A stretch of 64,000 bases of DNA, taken from Bromus sterilis. Lineage: Eukaryota; Streptophyta; Magnoliopsida; Poales; Poaceae. The notes beneath the pieces are model-generated. The model saw only the letters and a list, made by a program, of their open reading frames with translations. It was not told where the DNA came from and did not search any database. Below, piece by piece: positions 37,401 through 50,515 of this stretch. The stretch spans positions 383,129,016 to 383,193,015 of the forward strand of contig OX465597.1 in the NCBI GenBank assembly GCA_950022295.1, read 5' to 3'. The position numbers were made by a program, and so were the translations under genes. Position 1 is the first letter of the stretch. Every line of letters starts with the position of its first letter.

Positions 37401-38900
37401 CCAACTCTTGAGGATCAAATTATAGTTGCCCAAAGGCGTGCACGAGGTGTTCGCCGGATCAAGGAGAACATTGCTAGCGGAGTAGCTAAATGTTTCTCCA
37501 CAGATAGCAAAGGAACGGTATTCTTTGAAAATCGTTTGGTAGTACCTAAGAATAAGGAACTAAGGCAACTCATCCTCAAGGAAGCCCATGACACACCCCT
37601 CTCAATTCATACCGGTAGCACAAAAATGTACCGAGATCTACGCCAGAGATTTTGGTGGACTAGGATGAAGAGAGACATTGCTCAATTTGTTGTCGAATGT
37701 GATGTTTGTCGTCGCATTAAGGCAGAACATCAAAGACCTGCTGGTACACTTCAACCTTTGTCTATTCCCGAGTGGAAATGGGACAAAGTCGGTATGGACT
37801 TCATCACCGGCTTTCCAAGAACCCAGAAAGGAAACAATGCCATCTTCGTTGTCATAGATAGGCTTTCCAAAGTTGCTCATTTCCTTCCGGTTCGCGAGTC
37901 TATAACTGCTAGCCAGTTAGCAGACTTGTACATCTCTAGAATTGTACCCCTTCATGGTGTTCCTTTGGAAATCAATTCTGATCGTGGTAGCCTTTTTACC
38001 TCTAGATTTTTGGGAAGCTTTCAGAATGCTATGGGAACTCATCTCTCCTTTAGTACAGCTTTCCATCCTCAGTCTAGCGGTCAAGTCGAAAGGGTTAACC
38101 AAATTCTGGAAGACATGCTCAGAGCTTGTGTTATCTCATTCGGAAAGAATTGGGAGAAGTATCTTCCATTTGCCGAATTTGCTTATAACAATAGTTTTCA
38201 ATCTAGTCTGAACATGGCTCCTTTTGAACTCCTATATGGACGACGATGTCGAACACCTTTAAACTGGTCAGAAACCGGTGAAAGACAATTCTTTGGACCG
38301 GATATGATCAAGGAAGCAGAAGAGCAAGTTCGCATTGTTCGTGATCAATTGAAAGCAGCCCAGTCTCGTCAGAAAAGCTACTATGATCGTCATCATAGGC
38401 AAGAGAGCTACAATCTGGATGAGAAGGCTTACCTTCGGGTTACTCCTCTGAAGGGAACCCAACGTTTCGGTATCAAAGGCAAGTTGGCCCCATGTTACAT
38501 CGGACCTTTCCGCATTATTGCTAAGCGTGGAGAAGTTTCCTACCAACTTGAACTACCTCCGCACCTCTCCCGAGTACATGATGTATTCCATGTGTCCCAA
38601 CTCAGGCGTTGCTTCAAGGACCCCATCCGCGAAGTCGACCATGAAACGCTTGATCTTCAAGATGACCTTTCTTATCGAGAATACCCCGTTCGTAGTCTTG
38701 ATTCCGCAGAGCGTGTCACTCGTCGTCAGAAGATTAGGTTTCTGAAAGTGCAATGGTCACACCACTCTGAAAGAGAAGCTACGTGGGAAAGAGAAGACCG
38801 TCTCAGTGCCGAGTACCCCTCCTTCCTCCCGCAGACTTCTGAATCTCGGGACGAGATTCTGTTGAGTGGGGGCGAGTTGTCAGAACCCTCTGTTAGGTAA
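34411..38900 (+). pseudogene. Z gag-pol polyprotein, one frameshift and one stop
   Basis: Start at 34411 (MSQGTRGQVG), the ATG that follows the spacer. Residues about 70-200 are retrotransposon gag; the CCHC knuckle CYKCGQAGHYSREC begins at about residue 300; the protease site FDPGASHSF is at about 388; RT has the YLDD box at 36508-36519 (about residue 700). The frame is lost by a one-base deletion near 36645-36655. RNase H follows in the next frame (YCDASRQGLG) and stops at 37170-37172 (TAG). The third segment holds the integrase zinc finger, the DDE core (FITGFP, SDRGSLF, QVERVNQ) and a chromodomain-like tail (IRFLKVQWSHHSEREATWE, about 38735-38790). The frame ends inside the 3' LTR at 38900. 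The protein would form particles and copy and integrate the element; the chromodomain family targets chromatin. As written it cannot be translated in full. Confidence 0.93.
38864..38876 (+). promoter_or_regulatory. Z polypurine tract
   Basis: GAGTGGGGGCGAG just before the 3' LTR; it lies within the last codons of the integrase frame. Confidence 0.8.
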
Positions 38901-41900
38901 TGTGCTAGGATCAAGTAACCTTGCATCATGTCAAATTTTCAAAGGAAATCAACTTCAAAATCCAAATGGGAGAAGGAACACCCCCCAGATGAATTAATTC
39001 AAAAGGCCAGATAAAAATAGTCTCCAAAAAATCATGTTAGAGTTTTGAAAAGTCTTATAAATGAGTGTGATCACATATCAAGTGATGTGGGACCCACCCC
39101 ATGCTCATAGATTTTTCAAATATTCAAACAGTACCTTGGAATTAAAGAAATACCCCTTTTTGATTTAAAATTCAAATCATTTGAATTTTAAAAATGTTGA
39201 AAGTTTATGAGTGGCTAGTCTATATTATTATGAGGCCACATAAAAGTTTTCAGCATTTAATAAAATGATTTGGTATTTTTTTACCAAAGTCAAAACAAAA
39301 ATTACAGAAAAGAAAGGAAAGATTAAACAGAAAAGGAGCAGGAAACTTACTTGGCGCCCAGGCGAAGCAGACCCACCCCAGCCCAGCCGGCCCACGGGGG
39401 CAGCGGGGTCTTCTTCCCCCTCCCGCGCCTCCAAGCTGCTCGGTGGAATGCCACCGAGCTAGCTGGGGACGACACGTCGTCGTCGACGAGCTTCCAGGCC
39501 GCCCCGTGCCTCTTCTCGCGTCCTGGAGACGTCTCGCAACCGCCACGTCCATTCCCCCCCCTCCACGAGCTCCCTCCTCTCCTCTCTCGCCCGTTTCATC
39601 GCCGCTCGAGGAACACGCCAGAGCGCCGTCGAGCACACGCGTGGCCATTGGCGCCGAGAAGCCCCAAGAACGTGTCCAAGCTCTTCGTCGTCGTCGTCTT
39701 CGTCGAACTGCAGAAGGAATCGAGCCCGGAGCCCGCGTAGAAGCCGGATTCTTCCTCAAGTTCCCGCCGGCCGCCGTGAAGGACTTCGTCGATTCCGCCG
39801 CCGTTGAACCACCCCAGCCCTCGCCACCACCTCTACTGAGTTCAGGGTGAGCTTGCAAGCGAATCCCCTCTGTCTCCCCCCTGGATTGCTCACTCTAGCC
39901 GGATCCGCCATGGTTGCCGAAGCATGTCGCCGCCATGGATGAGCTCGAGGTCGCCCCTGTGCCCCTTCGTATCATCCAGAGCGTGCGTTTGGCTCCTGAG
40001 CATGCCAGCGTTCGAACGCACGCGAGATCAGCCCGAACCGTGCGCTACAACGTCGATTACGACCTCGCCGTGGTTCTGCTTCCGCCGGAGTCGTCGCCAT
40101 CGTCGCTCCCGACCTCCCCGCGACCCCCTGTTGCCTCCAGAAGACGCGGACGACCTCCAGGAGCAAGCCGGTGCCCTCCGTTTGCCCTCCCGTGGCCCCT
40201 AGCTCACTCCGGCGAGTCGCCGCCGTGGTGGGCCCAGTGGCTTAATTAAGCCACTGGATTAATTTAACCCACGGGTTAAGTTAACCCAGCCACTGACAGG
40301 GTGGCCCCACTTGTCAGCCCCCCTCCCTGACGTCAGCACTTGCGCAATAAATGATTTAATTGAATTTCCAGAAAAGCAGAATGAGTTATATAATTCCAGA
40401 AATTCCAGAAAATACCCCAAACTTTGGAAATTCATAGAAAATTCATATTAACTCCAAATTGGACAAATAATATATGAAAAATGATCAGGAGAAGATTATG
40501 TTTCCAAATATGCAACTTTCAATTCTGTTTGAGTTGATTTTAAAATGGGACCAATGGCATATGTCATTTGCTTTATTTGAAATTAATTCAAATTCAAACC
40601 AAATGATTTTGCTACTTGGACCATGGAATTATGATATACTTCAACCATACATGAGAAGCACATCTTATACAAGTGAAGATAATTCAAAATGATCAAACCA
40701 TGTCACTTGCAACTTGACTAAGTTGAATTCAAATGTGGAGTTTGAATTTGCATTTAAATGCAATATATTCCATTTAAATGGAATTTTCTCACACACATCA
40801 AAACTTATACTTCAAGTTTCAACATTCATTCATGTGCTTGAGCATTGCATTCATATTGATTGCTACTTCGTGCTTTGTTTGTCGAGTAGAGGTGGAACCG
40901 GAGCAGGAGGCTACCCCCTTCGCTGAAGATCCAGAACCCGAACCTCATCAGCAAGGCAAGCAAACCCTCATTGATCATGTCGATAAAATCCCACTTCCCT
41001 CTCATGTCTCGCTTATGCATTGTTTAGGATGATCACCATGCTTCGTTTCTACCGCATAGATGAACCCATTCCTTTGCATGACCTATCCTTTTGTCACAGT
41101 AGTAAGCAAACCACAATCCTAGCAAATGTAGGAGTTGATTGATATCATGTGGCCCCTGCAATGTTACTGCTTATTGCATGCTTAGTATGATACCATGTTG
41201 TTACTGTGATGTGAGTCGGGATGGGAATGATCATGTTTGATGGTAGAAAAGTGTTGGTGAATCGACCCTAATACAAGGTGAACGATGAGAGGCTATGTAG
41301 GAGTACACAGTGGGTTGTCTCGTTGAACACCGCCCTAGTACGAGTTCTTGTGTGGTGATCCAAGATGAAGAGTACAACCACACATTGGGCTCACTGACCC
41401 CTCTCAACTTACTAACTCATCCCTTTCGATGTCCAGATGTCGCAATAGTTCGGAGTTCTGGTAGGTCTGTGGCCTGGTTGCTAAGTGAGAGAACGGCTCA
41501 TCCGAGACCGGCTTATGCACCACGCACACATCACTTGGGTCCACTTCGGTAAACCGGCCGGGTTCACGATTGTGGTAACCAACCCAAGTAGGCGGCTTTC
41601 TCGGACTAGATCGGCTATGAGGTAACAGTTGTGGTGAGCATCCTCGCTGGCACCCCTTGAATGGTGTCGAGATCAAAGGCGGTAAATGATGATCATGTGT
41701 GTGTAGAGGTACACCCTTGCAAGGTTAACAAAACTATTCGAATAGCCACGTCCGCGGTTATGGACTGCTTGGAAAGCTTAGCTTGATTATTAGAAAACTT
41801 GAACTGGATACTTCTAAAACGCACCAAGATAAGTGTGAGTGCTATGGCGTGCTTCCTCGTGGGGAAGTCGAGGAAGGCACCATAGTGGTGTATTGATTGG

Positions 41901-42875
41901 AGAAAGTAGTGGACTCGTGTACGCTTCTTACCTCAAAGTCTGGTATTCGTAGTTCAGGATTAGCCAAGTCAAAGCTGGCACTTCTGCAAGTGAACCCCAC
42001 CTCCCTTTATCTTGACACATATGCATGAGTAGTATAGCTCCTATGTAAGTCTTGCTGAGTACGACTTTGTACTCACGTTTGCTTAATCTATGTTTTAGAT
42101 GATGCCACTGACCCCGAAGGTGGCTTCTTCATCGAGCTGGACGACTGAAGACCAACTAGTCTAGTCCCAGTCAGACGACTGGTTCCCTCGTGGAGGGCTT
42201 TGTGTTTAAATAAGGCTTCTTAAGCCATTTGTTAAACTTGTCTGTACTCAGACATAATTTGCTTCCGCTTGTAATGTAATGTTGGATCACATGTATGTGA
42301 TCTCTGTGTGCACTCTATAAGAGTTATAAATAAAATGTACACTTTGTAGAGAATTTCAATGGTACCTGCTGTTCATACAAGGCATGTGTGCCGCGTGTAT
42401 GTTTATAACATGCATGTCTTTGTATGGGTTTTCGAGACCTTAGTTGTGTTCTGGCTGGCGGTCTTTCATACACCAAGTGGCCCTTAGATGTGCGCAGCTT
42501 GGGGCATCGCGATGCGATTATTCGAGACTCTGTCTCGTGCACACTTTGTGGTATGATCGAGCCCGCCCTAGACCCCGACTAAGTGATCGGGCTGGAGTAA
42601 GTCTATGTAAGAGTTATGAGATAGTCGATATTATGGTTGAGGCGACTTGTCTTTGAATATGGGAGTTCACCACCCATATCATTAGACTTGTGTGCGGACG
42701 ATGAGGACCCATCTCAGTTGATCATCCGGCCTGGATGGGATGCCCCTCACGTACGATGCTTTCCGAGAACGTTCTGTGCTTGGCCTTGTCTGCTTAGACA
42801 AGTGGGTACGGTTCTCGGCTCTCCATATGACTATGCCTTAACTGGACTTTCATACGCTAACCCCGGGTCCCGACA
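38878..42875 (+). repeat. Z 3' LTR
   Basis: 3998 bases, collinear with 28809-32880. It lacks about 80 bases equivalent to 30152-30233 and has a 9-base insertion near 40098. After its CCCGACA end come AAC and then TTCAT, before Y1 LTR sequence resumes. Confidence 0.92.
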
Positions 42876-43602
42876 AACTTCATAATCCATCAGATCCTAT
42901 CAAACTCAACATAGCAATAGCAGGAATATTACAAAGATGCTTCGATCATGTAGGGCAGCTCACGAGGTCTAAACAATGAAGATCAAAGAGGGGAGGAGAA
43001 CATCACATAGCTACTGATCACGGACCCATGGTCCAAGGAAAACTACTCACGAGACATCCGGGGAGCATCCATGGTGGAGAGGAGATCTCCCGGAGGTCAA
43101 TCCTCCCTCCGGCAGGGTGCCGGGAAGAGGTCTTCTGGTGCTCCCGATCTTCGGAAGGACGGCGGCGGCGAAACAGAGGCGAGTTCGCGGAATAGGGTTC
43201 CTCTCCTGGAGTTTTCCCGTGACGGAGAATAAATAGGCGAAGGGGGGCAGCCAGAGGTGGACCAGGGGCCCCAGGCGCCCCCCTGGAGCAGCCAGGGGTG
43301 GGGCCGCGCCGGGTGGCCGCCTGGCCCCCTGGCTCCCCTCTGGCCCCTCCCGGGCTCTTCTCGAAGCTTCCTGTACGCTGATTTTTCCTGTATTTTTCCC
43401 GGAATTTTTCTGGCACTTTTTATATGGGGGAAAACTGAAATAGAAAAACAGCAGAAAACAGGAACTGGCACTGGGGTGCACTGAGTTAGTAGGTTAGTCC
43501 AAATATGATCAAAATTGTATGAAAGTGTATCTAGATCATAGCAATATCACACAAAACATGCATGGAGCAAGCAGAAATTATAGATACGTTTTGGACGTAT
43601 CA
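42876..43602 (-). repeat. Y1 3' LTR, part 2
   Basis: Continues 28808 after Z; collinear with 52720-53431. Ends TTTTGGACGTATCA at 43602, followed by the polypurine region. Confidence 0.88.
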
Positions 43603-45946
43603 ACATCCCCAAGCTTAATTCATGCTCGTCCTCGAGTAGGTAAATGATAACAACATAATTTCTGTGGTGACATGCTAGCAACCATATAAGAACTTTGAAA
43701 AGTAAAGCAATCAAGGTTAGAGATTCAATTCAAGTCATAACATGCAAGAGTCTATATTAGCATTGAAGCAAGTAACAAAAGAACAAAAGGTGCAAGAGTT
43801 CTCGCTGTCCGTGACTCGAATGTCTCCAAATGGTGTTTGCGTGCAAGAAGGGGGATAGGGAATACGAGAAAAAGTATTTTTTTGTGTTGAGAACTCAATC
43901 TACTAAAGTTTCACACTTGGTCTTCTTTGGAATCTTATCTTGACTCGTCCCCAGACCACTAGCCAGGTACAAGTCAATTTGATCCACTCCTTTTCGATAT
44001 TTTGAGCACTCATGCAATGGATGAGCGTAAGCACGAGAGTTGACACTTAGGATGGCAAAGAGAGAAATATGGTGGAGGAGGAAGAGAAAAAGGATGAGAA
44101 AGGCTCACATCAATGAGGACAATCGTAGGCAAGAGATGCCAAATGATAGATATGATGTGAGGAGTAGGGATTTCCATGCAACGGATGCACATACGAGCTA
44201 AGAAGCTCTCCAAAGGAACTAGTGGGGGTGCATCTAACTTGCTCGCTCATGAAGACCTAGAGCTCGTTTGAGGAGGCTCATCCTTGGAATATGCAAGCCA
44301 AGTTCTATAGTGTGAAGGTCCCCACATAGCTATATGCATAATGATCATCTCTATGGAGTACAAGGATATAGAGGGAGTACTAGTGTGGATCTCTCAAAAG
44401 GATAGTAGTGTTGCCCCTTTCTCTCTTTTTATTTCTTTTTCTCTTTTTTCTATTTTTTTCTATTTTTTTGGTGGCCTCAATGGCTCTTTCTATTTAACTC
44501 TCATTTGTCCTCTTTGGGATCTTTTATTTTGTCCACTTTGGGATTTTTTCCTCACTTAAGGGCAACACTCTATTTTACAAGAAGGTAAAGGAGATCTTTC
44601 ACATTTTACAAGGTACTCAAAACATAAAGAAGATGTAGCTATCATGATGTATGCAATGTATGTCGCTGCCAGTGTAGCAGGAACATGTATGACATGAAGA
44701 TCAAGTCATGAAGAGGTGGAAGTTGCACGGCAATATAACTCAGAAAGGCTATGGAAATGCCTTGATAGGTAGGTATGGTGGTTGTTTTGAGGGAAGATAT
44801 AAGGAGGCTTATGATGACAGAGCGTATCATGCCAAGGGTTTAGATGTACCGGCGAAGGTGGACACCAACTCTCAGAGTGAGAAGAAGGCAATGCACGGCA
44901 CGGGAGAGGCTAGCAAAATATGGGAAGGTGGAAGTGTCAACTTTCAATACTTACATTAGTCCGAAGAACTCATGCACTTATTATCGGTTCTCAATCTAAT
45001 AAGTAGGTTCACAAAGAGACAAGTACCCCGAGGAGGAGTGTATGGGGGGTTTGGTTATCCTTACGCATCCTCGACTCATGGTACGTGAGTGTTCTCTGAT
45101 ATTCGACCCCTTAGAAGAGTAGTGATCCATCTAGTAGCTAGAGTTCTCAACTAGTTTTGTAGGTTTTGAAAATACACACGGATTTCCCAAAATACGACAT
45201 CTATCACTAATAGGCAAGAGCTCTTGACACCAAAAGTTCAAACATTACTCACAACAATACCTCAAAACCATTGCAAGTTACTACTAAAATTAAATAGCAA
45301 CCTCAATTACCTACTCTCAAGAAAAGACACAACTCAGTGCAACAACCAACTCTCTTTAACAAGATAAACATGAAAACTAAAAAGAGTTCCAGCAACAAAC
45401 TAAACAAAAGCCAAGGCTCTTGCTAAAGACAAACTAAGACTAAAACTAAACATGGAAGTAGCTACGAAAACATAGAGAACACACAACAGCAAAAAGATAG
45501 GCAGGAAAAATCCTATGACGTGTTCTAAATTTTGAAAGTGGAGCGTGTTTCTCCCCCACACAAAGTAAGACGGGATCTAACTTGTTATGAACAGCAAGCA
45601 AATCTAAAGAAAACTAAAAACAAAACCTAAGAGCGAGACGCTCCAAGCATAGCACATAACGCATGAAGTGATAAAAATATAGTTAGACGAAGGACGAACT
45701 GATGATTGTTGATGGAGAAGGGGATGCACGGGGGCATCCCCAAGCTCAGACGCTTGAGTCTCCTTGAATATTTGTTGGGGATGCATGGGGGCATCCCCAA
45801 GCTTGAGCACTTGACACTCCTGGATCTTCTTTCATCATCTTCCATCACACACTTGAAAACTCCCTTCATACATAACTCATCATAAGTTGATTAGAGAGGT
45901 TAGTACCCTTAATAAATAATTTTTTTCCACTGTATATAAAGATAAT
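43603..45946 (-). other. Y1 3' noncoding region (interrupted; resumes 49994-50515)
   Basis: No coding region. Polypurine region at 43603-43622 on the minus strand, A-rich purine tract at 44410-44472 with the repeated TTTGGGAT phrases after it (about 44513-44550), hairpin pair at 45720-45798. Split by a solo LTR at ATAAT. Confidence 0.75.
45720..45798 (-). repeat. Y1 paired PPT-like hairpins
   Basis: Perfect GGGGATGC/GCATCCCC arms at 45720-45741 and 45777-45798, each with the AAGCT(T/C) phrase on the sense-strand 5' side. Confidence 0.75.
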
Positions 45947-48900
45947 TGTCGGGACCCGGGGTTAGCGTATGCAAGTCCCGCTACGACATAGTCATATGGA
46001 GAGCCGAGAACCGTACCCACTTGTCTAAGCAAACAAGGCCAAGCACAGAACGTTCTCGGAAAGCATCATACGTGAGGGGAATCCCATCTAGGCCGGATGA
46101 TCAACTGAGATGGTTCCTCATCGTCCGCACACAAGTCTAATGATATGGGTGATGAACTCCCATATTCACAGACAAGTTGCCTCAACCATACTATCGACTA
46201 TCTCATAACTCTTACATAGACTTACTCCAGCCCGATCACTTAGTCGGGGTCTAGGGCGGGCTCGATCATACCACAAAGTGTGCACGAGACAGAGTCTCGA
46301 ACAATCGCATCGCGATGCCCCAAGCTGCGCACATCTAAGGGCCACTTGGTGTATAAAAGACCGCCAGCCAGATCACAACTAAGGTCTCGAAAACCCATAC
46401 AAAGACATGCATGTTATAAACATACACGCATCACACATGCCTTGTATGAACAGCAGGTATCATTGCACTTCTCTACAAAGTATACATTTTATTGACAACT
46501 CTCACAGAGTGCACACAGAGATCACAAGGCATGTGATCCAACATTACAAAAACAAGCGGAAGCAAAGTAGGTCTGAGTACAGACAAGTTTAACAAATGGC
46601 TTAAGAAGCCTTATTTAAACACAAGCCCTCCACGAGGGAACGAGTCCTCTGACTGGGACTACACTAGCTTGGTCTTTAGTCGTCGAGCTCGATGAAGAAG
46701 CCACCTTCGGGGTCAGTGGGTTCATCTAAAACATAGAATAAGCAAACGTGAGTACAAATTCGTACTCAACAAGACTTACATAGGAGCTATAGTACTCATG
46801 CACATGTATCAAGGTAAAGGGAGGTGGGGTTCAATTGCAGAAGTGCCAGCTTTGACTTGGCTAGTCCTGAACTACGAGTACCAGACTTTGAGGTAAGAAG
46901 CGTACACGAGTCCACTACACTCTCCAACCAATTACACCACTATGGTGCCTTCCTCGACTTCCCCACGAGAAAGCACGCCATAGCACTCACGCTTATCTTG
47001 GTAAGTTTTATAAGTATCCAGTTCAAGTTGTCTAATAATCAAGCTAAGCTTTCCAAGCAGTCCTTAACCGCGGACGCGGCTATTCGAATAGTTTTGTTAA
47101 CCCTGCAGGGGTGTACCGCTACACACACATGATCATCAGTTACCGCCTTTGATCTCGACACCATTCAAGGGGTGCCAGCGAGGATGCCCACCACAACTGT
47201 TACCTCATAGCCGATCTAGTCCAAGAAAGCCGCCTACCTGGGTTGGCTACCAGTATCGTGAACCCGGCCTGTTTACCGAAGTGGACCCAGATGATGTGTG
47301 CATGGTGCGTAAGCCGGTCTCGGTTGAGCCGTTCTCTCACTTAGCAGCCAGGCCACAAACCTACCAGAACTCCGAACTATTGCGACATCTGGACATCGAA
47401 AGGGATGAGTTACTAGGTTGAGAGGGGTCAGTGAGCCCAATGTGTGGTTGTACTCTTCATCTTGGATCACCACACAAGAACTCGGACTTAGGGCGGTGTT
47501 CAACGAGACAACCCACCGTGTACTCCTACACAGCCTCTCATCGTTCACCTTGTATTAGGGTAGATTCACCAACACCTTTCCACCATCATCAACATGATCA
47601 CTACCATCCCGACTCACATAACAGTAACATCATTGTATCACTCTAAGCATGCAATAAGCAGTAACAATTGCAGGGGCCACATGATATCAATCAACTCCTA
47701 CATTTGCTAGGATTGTGGTTTGCTTACTACTGTGACAAATGATAGGTCATGCAAAGGAATGGGTTCATATATGCGGTAGAAACGTAGCATGGTAATCATC
47801 CTATACAATGCATAAGCGAGACATGAGAGGGAAGTGGGATTTTATCGACATGATCAATGGGGGTTTGCTTGCCTTGCTGACGAGGTTCGGGTTCAGGGTC
47901 TTCAACGAAGGGGGCTGCCTCCTGTTCCGGTTCCACCTCTACTCGACAAACAACAAACAAGGTAGCAATGTAAATACAATGCACAATCACATGGTTGAAG
48001 GTTGAAACTTGGTTTGCATGAATTTGGTGTGTGAGGCAATTCCATTTAAATGGAGTATATTGCAAATGAATTGCAAATTCAAACTCCAATTTGAATTCAA
48101 GTTAGCCAAGTTGTAATTTCTATTGTGTGATCAATGTAATTCATTTTGAAATGTGTATGATATGCCTCTGATGTGCAATTGAAATGTGGTATGTTGCTAT
48201 GGTTCAAGTTGCAAAAGCATTTGAAATGAATTTGATTTAATTCCTATTAATCCAAATAGCAAATGCTACTGGTCACCTTTTAAATTCAACTCAAACATAG
48301 TTGAAAGTTGCATATTTGGATAGATTATTTTCTCCTGATCATTTTTCATATATTATATGTTAAATTTGGAGTTAATATGAATTTTCTATGAATTTCCAAA
48401 GTTTAACCTTTTTCTGGAATATCTCTGATTTCTTTTTATTCTGGAAAAGTCTTTATTGCGTCACTGTTGCGTCATGCTGACGTGGGGGGGGGGGTCTGAC
48501 CAGTGGGTTCGACCTGTCATCCTCTGGGTTAATTAACCCGGTTATTTTTAACTAACCAGGGGGTTAATTAGTGGTTAGGGCCCACCTGTCAGTGGGGTTA
48601 GGGGTGATTAGTGGGGTGGTTAGTCCCAAGTTAATCCAGCCACCGGCGGCGACCACAGGGGACGGCGGCGCCTCGCCGGAATGGTCTCCCGGCCACGGGG
48701 ACGTACCTCGTGCTCGTCCGCGTCTAGTGGTGCACACGGGAGGGCAAGGGGTGGCCGGAGCCTCGCCGGCGTTGAGGTACGGCGGCGGCCGTGGCTCGGG
48801 TTAGAAGCAGACGTCGACTCCGTGCACCAAAACGTCCGGGGAGCAGCGCGTTGCAACGCTGGGTTGGAGGGGAACACGACGCGCGCCCTGGCTGAGACGG

Positions 48901-49993
48901 AGGAGCACAGGGGCGACCTCGAGCTCACCCATGGCGATGGCGAGCTTCGGCTCTCATGGCGAATCGCAAAGGAGATGGAGAGAAACTCCGGGGTTGGTCG
49001 GGGAGGATGAAGAATCTCACCCTGACGCTAGCAGAGGGTTCAGGGAGGTCGGGGAGGTCGTGATGGCGGCGAATTCGACGAAGGTGACTTGCGGGTCCGG
49101 CGAGTCCTCGATGAAGCGTGCGTCGTCCACGGGCTCGATTAAGGGGCCATCTTCTCTAGATCGGGGTAGTCGACGATGCTGCGCAGGATGGACAAGGTGT
49201 CCGGGCTCCTCTCCGTCGTTGGCCGCGAGATCTTGCGACGGCGAGCGGCATCTGCTCTCGGTGGAATTGGGGAAAACGGGGAGAGACCGCGAGACGAAGC
49301 TGCGAGGGGGGGAATGGAGGAGGCGTGCTCCCGAGCGTCTCCTGGCGCGAGGATAGGCCACGGGGTGGCCTGGAAGCTGCTGGGCGTCGAGGTGTCGACG
49401 CGCGCGTGCTCGGCCTCTCCAGCGAGATGCTTGGAGGCGTGGGGAGAGGGAGAAGACCCTGCTGCCCCTGGTGGGTTGGGCTGGGCCAGGTAAGTGGGCC
49501 AACAGGCCAGAAGCCAGGTAAGTTCCTTTTTCTATTTTTCTTTTCTGTTTTCTTCTGACATTTGTTTTGGCTAGCTAAAATAAATACCTAGCCATTTTCT
49601 AAAATGCTAGAACTTTTTATATGGCCTCATAATAAAATAGACTAGCCATTTATAAAGTTTGGCACTTTTTAAAATTCAAATTATTTGAACTTTAATTCAA
49701 ATAGGGGTTTTTAATTAATTCCAAGGTCCTGTTTGAATATTTGAAAAATCCATGAGCATGGGGTGGGTCCCACATCACTTGATATGTGATCACACTCATT
49801 TATAAGACTTTTCAAAAATCAAACATGAATTTTTGGAGAAGATTTATTTCTGTCCTTTTGAATTAATTTATCTGGGGGGTGTTCCTTCTCCCATTTGAGT
49901 TTGAAATTGATTTCAAATGATATCTTTTGAAATTTTTAACATGATGCAAAGTGATTTTGATCCTAGAACATTACCTAACAGAGGGTTCTGACA
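45947..49993 (-). mobile_element. Solo LTR related to Z
   Basis: 4047 bases, TGTCGGGACCCGGGG...GGTTCTGACA, the reverse of a Z-type LTR. Perfect target duplication ATAAT (45942-45946, 49994-49998). It is more divergent from the two Z LTRs than they are from each other, so it derives from a separate, older insertion or another subfamily. GC-rich core at about 48650-49480 and a G-run near 48484. Confidence 0.92.
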
Positions 49994-50515
49994 ATAATCT
50001 TGAAGAGCTATGTTTCTCAAGAGTGCCAAAAAGTTTTTGCAAAGAAAAAGCAAGCTTAAGGTTTGCAAAAGTTAGGAGAGACAAAACGTGGCAGAATCTG
50101 TGAAAAACAGAACATCAGATAGTAAAGAATTTTTTAGGGGCACTTCTACAACTCAAATCAAAAACTCAGAACATACGAAAGTTTCACAATTGTATAGAGC
50201 ACGCTGTCAAAAAAAATTCAGATCAAAAAGATGATCTGGTGATTTGATTCGATTTTTTCTGTCAAGGGACAAAATCTGTTTTCTGGACAGCATGTCACAA
50301 CTTTTCCTTCCCTTATCATAAGAGGCTATAACTTGGCACAAAGCTGAAAAATAAAGATACAATGATGTTGCTTCAGTAGTAACAAACATCAAGACACAAG
50401 AAAAGCAAAAAGGGAAACCTAAATTCGTTGCGGGCTGCCTCCCGAAAGCGCTTCTTTAGAGCCATTAGCTAGGCTTAAAGATTATAAAAGATGCTCTCAC
50501 AAGAGAATGGGAATT

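Larger units (their letters stand above)
28809..42875 (+). mobile_element. Z: Tekay/Del-like chromovirus (Gypsy) with 4-kb LTRs, nearly complete
   Basis: LTRs of 4072 and 3998 bases (TGTCAGAACCC...GGGTCCCGACA) flank a 6-kb internal region with a TGGTATCAGAGC primer site, an extra ORF, and a full gag-pol ending in a chromodomain-like tail. Pol order (RT, RNase H, integrase, chromodomain) is that of chromoviruses. LTRs differ by roughly 40-45 substitutions by eye (about 1.1%), indicating a recent insertion, younger than Y1. The target duplication is imperfect (ATCAT left; AAC then TTCAT right). Confidence 0.92.
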
